From: an uncultured Clostridiaceae bacterium
Lineage (GTDB): Bacteria > Bacillota > Clostridia > Lachnospirales > Lachnospiraceae
Assembly (NCBI GenBank): GCA_947175375.1
Contig: CAMWMT010000162.1
Location: 1-6,509 of the forward strand
Direction of reading: 5' to 3'
DNA length: 6,509 bases
A program made the translations under genes and the position numbers. The notes beneath the pieces are model-generated. The model had not been told where the DNA came from. It saw only the letters and a program-made list of their open reading frames with translations, and made no database searches. Position 1 is the first letter of the stretch. Every line of letters begins with the position of its first letter. This document shows positions 1-5,862 of this stretch, one piece after another.

Positions 1-175
1 AATGAATACAGAATTCATTTATTGCTTTAGACCAACTTGGTAAGTTAGAATCAATGTCCACACCTGCCCCTACAAATAAAACAAGCTTTTTATTAATATA
101 TGCTTCATGCAAAATATTAATTGATTCTTTGACAAAAGCACTATTTTCTTCATTATTTAAGTCCAAATTAAACAT
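1..175 (-). CDS. SIR2-family protein, N-terminal 58 residues (cut by the left edge)
   Basis: An open frame runs from ATG at 175 to the window edge and gives 58 residues without a stop. Residues 31-48 read LVLFVGAGVDIDSNLPSW. This matches the hydrophobic strand, GAG loop and G/N-LPSW segment that start the NAD-binding Rossmann fold of bacterial SIR2-like proteins. About 30 helical residues precede it, as is usual in stand-alone defence sirtuins. The position after GAGV is normally Ser but is Asp here. The start is supported by AGGAG at 188-184, 8 bases upstream. The gene lies 49 bases after hsdS on the same strand, so it is probably co-transcribed. Relatives such as ThsA, DSR1/DSR2 and SIR2-HerA are NADases that act in phage defence; an NAD-depleting role here is inference. 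The catalytic His and any C-terminal sensor domain lie outside the window, so the subfamily cannot be named. Confidence 0.82.
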   Translation of the reverse strand, partial: MFNLDLNNEENSAFVKESINILHEAYINKKLVLFVGAGVDIDSNLPSWSKAINEFCIH

Positions 176-183
176 TTTATAAA

Positions 184-188
184 CTCCT
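184..188 (-). promoter_or_regulatory. Ribosome binding site of the SIR2 gene
   Basis: The minus strand reads GAGAGGAGTTTATAAA directly before ATG at 175. The AGGAG core sits 8 bases from the start codon, a good Shine-Dalgarno position. It decides the start of this partial gene and shows that it is a separate cistron, not a continuation of hsdS. Confidence 0.75.
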
Positions 189-218
189 CTCAATCCACCA
201 CATTAAAAGAGTATTCTG

Positions 219-248
219 ATTGTATTACACAAACATCTTCTGTAACAA
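219..248 (-). promoter_or_regulatory. Possible internal promoter in front of the SIR2 gene
   Basis: On the minus strand TTGTTA (248-243) and TACAAT (224-219) are separated by 18 bases. They match the sigma-A -35 and -10 consensus at 4/6 and 5/6 positions. Transcription would start near 212 and give a leader of about 37 bases before the SIR2 ATG at 175. The -35 box and spacer lie inside the end of hsdS. In sequence this AT-rich such matches arise often by chance, so this is only a candidate for expression of the SIR2 gene independent of the restriction genes. Confidence 0.22.
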
Positions 249-1385
249 TCCTTTTTTTATATTTTTCCAAATTGCCAACTTATCTCTTTTTATCTGAATT
301 ATTTCAGCAAACGCAAGTAAGCAAACTGCTATTTTTTGTTGTTCTTGAAAACAAGGTATTTTCAATTTTATTTTCTTGCAAACATCTTGATTTAATTTAG
401 GCTGTGCGGTTCCCGTATTATACTTAATATAATTAAGACGCTCTAATTGCTCACAAATAAAATTATTGTCATTTCCATTTCTAGCCTTTAGTACATGTGC
501 ATGATTATTTACCCAAAATTTCCCGTTTGCCAAAAAACAGACTCTATAGTTTCGGTCTATTATATTAGCTCCATCTTCACTCAGTAAAATGTGCTCTCCT
601 TCAAAAAGATAACCATCCACATAATCAATAATTCCTGATGCTCCATAATAAGGATAAATTCCCGATAATCGCTCACCTTTCTCTAAAGGTCTGCGTTGCC
701 CATCCAAAAACACAACAACTTCTTCCAATTTCTTTTCCTCCCACTCTGGATACTCACTCCCATCATCTGCCTTAAACCTCAATTTACGATTAAAAATTTT
801 CTGCAATATGGCCTTTTTCTGCTCTTCCAAAGCAGAAATTTCTTCTTTTTGTACTTGAATCATATCGTCTATAGAAGAAAAAAAATCAGCAATCCTCTTT
901 TGTTCTTTTACATTGGGAAATGGCTTTTCAATATTAACAAATTGCGAAAAATGAACTCTCAATTTTTCAATTAACGTACCAGTAGCAATCGAATAATAAT
1001 AGTTCAGCATTTTATTAGTAGTAAGATAATTCTCCCAAAATTTTAATGTGTCTACATTGCGCAATGAAAAAATGTTATAATACCCCGACACGCTTACAGA
1101 AAACTTTTGATGATTTACTTTTAATGCTCCGAACCTCAAATTCATCGGGTTATATACAAATGCATTCGGAGGTACTATTTTGTAAACGTCTCCTTCTTTA
1201 TTTATCAAAAACTCCCTCTCATATCTTTCACTTTTTGGAACCACTCCATCTTCTATAGTCAAACTATATAAAGGATATTTTACTTTATCTGATGTTCTAT
1301 CAACATGTTCAATAATTTCATTACCAAATCTATGTTCTTCCCACTCATCCGTAAACTCTGGAAACCTCAACTCAGGCTTCGCCAT
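225..1385 (-). CDS. hsdS: Type I restriction-modification specificity subunit HsdS
   Basis: This subunit recognises the bipartite DNA target and holds the HsdM and HsdR subunits together. It has 386 residues, slightly short but normal for the family. The start MAKPELRFPEFTDEWEE is typical of Firmicute HsdS. Recognition domain 1 covers about residues 20-158, followed by a helical conserved spacer at about 160-200. Recognition domain 2 covers about 205-346; it includes YPYYGASGIIDYVDGYLFEG and later TAQPKLNQ, both common in HsdS domains. A second conserved helix fills 348-386. The two halves form an internal repeat. ATG at 1385 is preceded by GAGGTGA, and the gene starts 16 bases after the hsdM stop. 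The recognition domains are AT-rich (single 60-base lines of about 23-32% GC) compared with hsdM. The DNA target cannot be predicted from the sequence alone. Confidence 0.96.
   Translation of the reverse strand: MAKPELRFPEFTDEWEEHRFGNEIIEHVDRTSDKVKYPLYSLTIEDGVVPKSERYEREFLINKEGDVYKIVPPNAFVYNPMNLRFGALKVNHQKFSVSVSGYYNIFSLRNVDTLKFWENYLTTNKMLNYYYSIATGTLIEKLRVHFSQFVNIEKPFPNVKEQKRIADFFSSIDDMIQVQKEEISALEEQKKAILQKIFNRKLRFKADDGSEYPEWEEKKLEEVVVFLDGQRRPLEKGERLSGIYPYYGASGIIDYVDGYLFEGEHILLSEDGANIIDRNYRVCFLANGKFWVNNHAHVLKARNGNDNNFICEQLERLNYIKYNTGTAQPKLNQDVCKKIKLKIPCFQEQQKIAVCLLAFAEIIQIKRDKLAIWKNIKKGLLQKMFV
231..905 (-). repeat. Two-copy internal repeat of the HsdS conserved helices
   Basis: Residues 161-198 (bases 905-792, EQKRIADFFSSIDDMIQ to ILQKIF) and 348-385 (bases 344-231, EQQKIAVCLLAFAEIIQ to LLQKMF) align without gaps at a spacing of 187 residues. 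The stretches LRFPEFTDEWEEHRFG (6-21) and LRFKADDGSEYPEWEEKKL (202-220) repeat with a similar spacing. This is the pseudo-twofold half-subunit repeat of HsdS; the helices set the distance between the two half-sites. The repeat is at protein level, and the DNA copies have diverged. Confidence 0.8.
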
Positions 1386-1401
1386 ACTCTCACCTCTTTC
1401 T

Positions 1402-2955
1402 CTACAACCCCAGCTCCGCTAAAAACGCATTCACCTTCTCTAGTGCCGCCTTCTCCTTCGCCTCCAACTCCACCAGCTTCGCCCTGTTCGCTGCGATATC
1501 CACCGGCTCTTCTTCCTCAAACGTATCCACATATCGCGGAATATTCAGGTTATAATCATTCTTCTCTATCTCATCCATATACGCCTTATGGCAGTATTTA
1601 TCAATATCTTCCCTCTTGACATAAGCATTGACAATCTTATCAATATGCTCATCCGTGATATAGTTCATCGCCTTCCCGGACACGAACTCCTTGCTGGCAT
1701 CAATAAAGAAAATATTATCCGAATTTCCATTACGTTCTTTCTTAAATATCAGACAGCATACAGGAATGCTTGTCCCCTGAAAACAGTTCGCCGGAAGTCC
1801 GATCACCGCATCCAGATAGTTTAACTCCCGGATGATATATTTTCGAATCCTCTCCTCCGCCGAACCACGGAACAATACTCCATGGGGGAGAAGCACAGCA
1901 ATCCGGCTGTCTCCTTCATCCATATGATAGATCATGTGCTGCACAAACGCCAGGTCTGCTTTAGAAGCCGGAGCCAGTTTTCCATAGGCAGCATATCTCT
2001 CGTCCTCCAGGAAACGGGGATCCGCACTCCACTTCGTAGAATAAGGCGGATTGGCTACCTGAACCGTGAACCTTTCTTCTTCAAATTCCCGATCGTCCTC
2101 CAACGTGTCCACATTAATGATGTGAAAATTCTGATACGGGATATCATGCAGGATCATGTTCATTCTGGCAAGGTTATAGGTACTGCTGACCTTCTCCTGC
2201 CCATAATACCTGCGGACTTTTGCATATTGCCCCACCTGCAGCAAAAGGGAACCGGAACCGCAGGCACAGTCAAAAGCGGACAACACATCGGTCAGCCCGA
2301 CTGTGGCAAGTCTGGCAACCAGCTTGCTCATGTTTGTCGGCGTATAGAATTCACCACCCTTTTTCCCCGCTGTAGAAGCAAAATTTCCAATCAGCGTAAT
2401 ATAAGCCGTTCCCAGAATATCTACATCCGTACCGCCCATCTCAAAGCTGATGCTGTCAATCTGCTTTAGAATCTTCCCAATCAGCTTTCCGCGCTGCCTC
2501 AGCTCCCTTCCAAGTTTGGAAGATTTCAGATCCATATCCTCGAATAAGCCCCGGAAGTCTTCTTCTGACTCCCTGCCGATGGTGGATTCCGTAATGGAAG
2601 CAATAATCTCTTCCATATAGTCAATGGTAAAATTATCGCTGTTGACCATCTGAAGCACATTGGGAAATAAGTATTGCGGTTCCAGGACGAATCCAAGGCT
2701 TTCCAGCATATCATCCGCCACTTCCTCCCGGAGTTCTTCGTCCTCCCATGCCTCTTCGTAAGTGATCTCATCATATTCAAAAGCTTCCGTCAGAAAACGT
2801 TCCGCTTTATCGGACAGATGCTTATAGAAAATCAGTCCCAGAATATAGTTCTTAAACTCATACGCTTCCATGGTTCCTCTCAGGTCATTCGCCATGGCCC
2901 ATAATCTTGCTGCCAGTTCACTGGCTAATTTTTTCTGTTCATTGATATCCGACAT
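1402..2955 (-). CDS. hsdM: Type I restriction-modification DNA adenine methyltransferase HsdM
   Basis: HsdM transfers a methyl group from S-adenosylmethionine to N6 of adenine in the site chosen by HsdS; two copies usually join one HsdS. It has 517 residues, close to the length I recall for type IC HsdM proteins. The N-terminal helical domain (about 1-165) has FKNYILGLIFYKHLSDK at 34-50, typical of HsdM_N. The methyltransferase core contains GGEFYTPTNMSKLVA (200-214), the SAM-binding motif I FDCACGSGSLLL (228-239), and the catalytic motif IV NPPY (302-305), which marks an N6-adenine enzyme. A charged, probably coiled-coil tail (about 485-515) follows. All key residues are present. ATG at 2955 has a moderate Shine-Dalgarno (AGGGAG) about 9 bases upstream and lies 18 bases after the hsdR stop. 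GC is higher than in hsdS. Confidence 0.97.
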   Translation of the reverse strand: MSDINEQKKLASELAARLWAMANDLRGTMEAYEFKNYILGLIFYKHLSDKAERFLTEAFEYDEITYEEAWEDEELREEVADDMLESLGFVLEPQYLFPNVLQMVNSDNFTIDYMEEIIASITESTIGRESEEDFRGLFEDMDLKSSKLGRELRQRGKLIGKILKQIDSISFEMGGTDVDILGTAYITLIGNFASTAGKKGGEFYTPTNMSKLVARLATVGLTDVLSAFDCACGSGSLLLQVGQYAKVRRYYGQEKVSSTYNLARMNMILHDIPYQNFHIINVDTLEDDREFEEERFTVQVANPPYSTKWSADPRFLEDERYAAYGKLAPASKADLAFVQHMIYHMDEGDSRIAVLLPHGVLFRGSAEERIRKYIIRELNYLDAVIGLPANCFQGTSIPVCCLIFKKERNGNSDNIFFIDASKEFVSGKAMNYITDEHIDKIVNAYVKREDIDKYCHKAYMDEIEKNDYNLNIPRYVDTFEEEEPVDIAANRAKLVELEAKEKAALEKVNAFLAELGL

Positions 2956-2973
2956 CTCTTCTGTCTCCCTTCT

Positions 2974-5751
2974 CTATTGCTGATACTTACTGCAGTTCTG
3001 AACGATAAAATCCATCACATTCTGTATCAGTGTCCGGCGCTCCCGAAATGACAATGCCATCGGCAGTTCTTTCTTGATCATATCTTTGGTAAGCGTATGA
3101 GAAAACTCATATTCAGAAATAATCTGCCTGATCTTATCCGCATTGATCTTCTTTTCTCTGGCAAATGCCTCTATCTCTTCATTTCTCTCTTTATCTTCAA
3201 AATCAACATAGGCTTCTTCCACAGACGCGTCTTCTGGCAGCTCTGTCAGAACTTCACCGATAAAGCGTTTGATCAGTTCTACTTTCTTTTTCAGTTCCGG
3301 ATTATCTGTCCGATCCAGCTCATCATAGATATGTTTGATGTCCTTCTCGCGCTGCTGCCTGTCCTTCTTCTCCATATTTTTCAGCAGATTCATAATATAT
3401 GCCACATTGATCTTGTCCGTCCGAATCATCTCGATACTGAAATCAATGTCATCCAGAATGGATTCTTTTTCACCGTCTCTGTTATTTTTTAGATTATCAT
3501 GAATGGTAATATATCTGCTTTTAAAATTCTCGTACTCCTGCTCTGTCATGACCATATCCAGATCATCCCATGTAAAGTCAACAAAGGTTTCCAGAATCAG
3601 CAACATTTTTGACAGCTCCCGAAAAGCAATCACGAACTTCGCCTGTTCCTCTTCTGACTGCAATTCATCCACTTCTTCTGGTGAAGAAACCACTTTTAAA
3701 AGTTCTGCGATCAGCTGCCTTACCTTTTCCAGATAATAGCCATAATCTTTTAACAGAACCTCTGAGATATCGCCTCCGCCGGAGAAGAGACGCAGAGCAT
3801 CATCTGTCTTTTTCTTCAGATTTCGGTAGCAGACAATATTTCCAAAAGGCTTTGTCTCCTTTTCTACCCGGTTTGTTCTGGAAAATGCCTGCAGCAGTGT
3901 ATGCCATTCGAGATTCTTATCCACATACAAGGTATTCAGCGACCGGGCATCAAAGCCTGTCAGATACATATTTACAACTATTAGAATATCCACTTCCGGA
4001 TGTTTCTTCATCTGCAGCCTCTTTGCCAGATCCCGGTTATAGGCGTCAAAAGTTTCTGTTGAAAACTCTGTTTTGTACATTCTGTTATAGTAGTTGATCA
4101 TCCGTTCCAGATGATCCCGGCTGTGCTGATCCGCACCATCCACTTCACCATTGGCACCATAGGAAAAGACTGCGGCAATCTTCAGGTCATGTTCAATCTT
4201 TTGAAATGCCTGATAGTATTTGACCAGCATGGGGATGCTCGATACGGCAAAAATAGATGTATACTGACTGCCTTTGATTCTGGTTTTCGCTGTATGATGT
4301 TTGACAATATGATTTGCTACCAGAGCAATGCGTTCGTCAGACTCCAGTACCTCTCTCCGGTCTATATCTTCCACCATTGTCTCATCATTCTCGTCGTACT
4401 GCCCTTTATATGTACTGATGTATTCTACATTGAATCCAAGGACATTCCTGTCATAGATTGCTTCTTTTATCAGATACTGGTGCAGGCACTCTCCAAAAAT
4501 GTCGGTTGTCGTCCTGCCGTCCTGTGACCGGTTCTCTACAAATCTTGGAGTGCCGGTAAATCCAAAATACTGCCCTTTCTTAAAAAATCTTGTAATCTTA
4601 CTGTGCATCTTCCCAAACTGACTTCGGTGACACTCATCAAAGATAAAGATTACCTTCTCGTCACTGTACAGTTCCATGATCTTCTGATATTTTGGCTTCT
4701 TGATAGCATTGGTCATCTTCTGAATCGTCGTAACAATCAGCTTCTTATTCCGATCAGCGATCTGTTTTACCAGTATGCCTGTGCGCTCTGTCATATCCAC
4801 ACAGTCTTTTTCGTAGGAATTAAAATCATCTATCGTCTTTGTATCCAGATCATTTCTATCCACAAGGAAGAATATCTTCTTGATCCTGTCTTCCTGAGAC
4901 AATAACTGCGCACATTTCCAGGAAGTCAAGGTCTTTCCTGACCCCGTCGTATGGAAGATATACCCTCCTGAATTCGTATCCAGAGCTTTCCGCACCAGAG
5001 CCTCTGTCGCATAGATCTGATACGGACGCATCACCATCAGGATCCGCTCTGTATCGCTGATGACCATATACCGGTTCAATAATCTCGATAATCTGGAATG
5101 ATTGAAAAACACAGTACAGAAATCATTCAGGTTATTAACTCTTTTATTATTTTCATCTGTCCAGTAAAATGTCAGAGACTTCATGATTTTCATGGAATCT
5201 GTATTTGCAAAATATCTGGTCTCCACTGCATTGGACACGACAAATATCTGTACAAAATGAAACAATCCTTTATAGCTATGAATTCGGTATCTGTCAATCT
5301 GGTTGATGGCCTCTTTTATATCAATACCGGCTCTTTTCAATTCGATCTGAACGATTGGCAGACCATTACAGAGAATTGTCACGTCATATCTGTTTTTATA
5401 TTTTCCAACAACCGTTACCTGATTCGTCACCTGATAATGATTATTCTCCGGATATTTACTCATAAATTCCATAGAAATACGACTTCCGTCGTCCCGATCC
5501 AGAACCACTTTATCACGAAGCTGTCCGGCGCACTGGTAGACCGTCTTTCCGGTCACCTGGGTCATGATACGGTTGAATTCTGTATCTGACATCTCCCTGT
5601 CTTCCAGAACTTTTTTGTTAAAAGCGTTCAGTTCCTTCCGGAAATTCACCACCAGTTCCTCATAGTCTTTTATCTTTACAAAATCATAGCCTAAAGTCTG
5701 CAGTTTTCTGATAAGCTGTTCCTCTAATTGTGCTTCTGATTGATAACCCAT
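2974..5751 (-). CDS. hsdR: Type I restriction endonuclease / DNA translocase subunit HsdR
   Basis: HsdR pumps unmodified DNA with ATP after HsdS-HsdM binding and cuts it at a distance. It has 925 residues, a normal length. The N-terminal PD-(D/E)XK nuclease shows D123 (RYDVTIL) and E137-L-K139 (VQIELKRAG). Next come the superfamily 2 motor motifs: RPYQIYATEAL (242-252), Walker A TTGSGKT (268-274), FFLVDRNDLDTK (294-305), the DEAD-like box DECH (372-375), FGFTGTP (396-402), TGFDA (598-602) and QAFSRTNR (621-628). The rest (about 670-925) is a helical domain, expected to contact the methyltransferase core. No catalytic residue is missing, so the enzyme should be active. ATG at 5751 follows GGAGGAAGG with a 7-base spacer. 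The co-directional order hsdR-hsdM-hsdS with gaps of 16-18 bases indicates one transcript. Assignment to type IC is only a guess from motif style. Confidence 0.97.
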   Translation of the reverse strand: MGYQSEAQLEEQLIRKLQTLGYDFVKIKDYEELVVNFRKELNAFNKKVLEDREMSDTEFNRIMTQVTGKTVYQCAGQLRDKVVLDRDDGSRISMEFMSKYPENNHYQVTNQVTVVGKYKNRYDVTILCNGLPIVQIELKRAGIDIKEAINQIDRYRIHSYKGLFHFVQIFVVSNAVETRYFANTDSMKIMKSLTFYWTDENNKRVNNLNDFCTVFFNHSRLSRLLNRYMVISDTERILMVMRPYQIYATEALVRKALDTNSGGYIFHTTGSGKTLTSWKCAQLLSQEDRIKKIFFLVDRNDLDTKTIDDFNSYEKDCVDMTERTGILVKQIADRNKKLIVTTIQKMTNAIKKPKYQKIMELYSDEKVIFIFDECHRSQFGKMHSKITRFFKKGQYFGFTGTPRFVENRSQDGRTTTDIFGECLHQYLIKEAIYDRNVLGFNVEYISTYKGQYDENDETMVEDIDRREVLESDERIALVANHIVKHHTAKTRIKGSQYTSIFAVSSIPMLVKYYQAFQKIEHDLKIAAVFSYGANGEVDGADQHSRDHLERMINYYNRMYKTEFSTETFDAYNRDLAKRLQMKKHPEVDILIVVNMYLTGFDARSLNTLYVDKNLEWHTLLQAFSRTNRVEKETKPFGNIVCYRNLKKKTDDALRLFSGGGDISEVLLKDYGYYLEKVRQLIAELLKVVSSPEEVDELQSEEEQAKFVIAFRELSKMLLILETFVDFTWDDLDMVMTEQEYENFKSRYITIHDNLKNNRDGEKESILDDIDFSIEMIRTDKINVAYIMNLLKNMEKKDRQQREKDIKHIYDELDRTDNPELKKKVELIKRFIGEVLTELPEDASVEEAYVDFEDKERNEEIEAFAREKKINADKIRQIISEYEFSHTLTKDMIKKELPMALSFRERRTLIQNVMDFIVQNCSKYQQ

Positions 5752-5862
5752 CTAAGAGCCTTCCTCCATTCCTTCTACTACGTTGAACGACAGTTCATTC
5801 GCGACTACATATTCTTCTAAGTCCATCAAAGACTTCTTCATGGGTATAATGTCTGTCATCAT
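5752..5862 (-). CDS. Possible short overlapping ORF directly before hsdR (doubtful)
   Basis: In a different frame from the upstream ATPase gene, 36 codons run from ATG at 5862 to TAG at 5754-5752, directly touching the hsdR ATG. The last part, MDLEEYVVANELSFNVVEG (from Met at 5826), has a protein-like, acidic and hydrophobic composition and continues beyond the stop of the ATPase frame. No good ribosome binding site precedes ATG at 5862 or 5841; before 5826 there is only a weak GAAGAAG. It may be a small translationally coupled gene, a remnant of an older gene end reached by frameshift, or chance. I do not recognise a family. Confidence 0.2.
   Translation of the reverse strand: MMTDIIPMKKSLMDLEEYVVANELSFNVVEGMEEGS
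5759..5767 (-). promoter_or_regulatory. Ribosome binding site of hsdR
   Basis: The minus strand reads GGAGGAAGG, then a 7-base spacer CTCTTAG and ATG at 5751. This near-perfect Shine-Dalgarno fixes the hsdR start. The TAG in the spacer is the stop of a short overlapping frame, giving a TAGATG junction. Confidence 0.8.

Noticed and set aside
176..224. Minicistron from an ATG at 203 (MWWIERSL) ending just before the SIR2 start
   Set aside because: It has eight codons and no ribosome binding site of its own, and the same bases form the SIR2 Shine-Dalgarno. Chance is the simpler reading.
228..237. Cys230-containing HsdM motif I as a lost SAM site (bases given are not those of the motif, which lies at about 2239-2274)
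   Set aside because: DCACGSGS keeps the Asp and the GSG loop of motif I, and variation at the second and third positions is ordinary in HsdM, so no defect is inferred.
225..1385. Phase-variable hsdS shuffling locus
   Set aside because: There is only one hsdS copy and no recombinase gene or inverted hsdS segment in the window. Silent copies outside the window cannot be excluded.
1882..2469. 195-codon open frame on the plus strand inside hsdM
   Set aside because: It is antisense to the methyltransferase core with all its catalytic motifs. The product has no recognisable domain and the composition of a shadow frame. The other plus-strand frames inside hsdR, hsdS and hsdM are rejected for the same reason.
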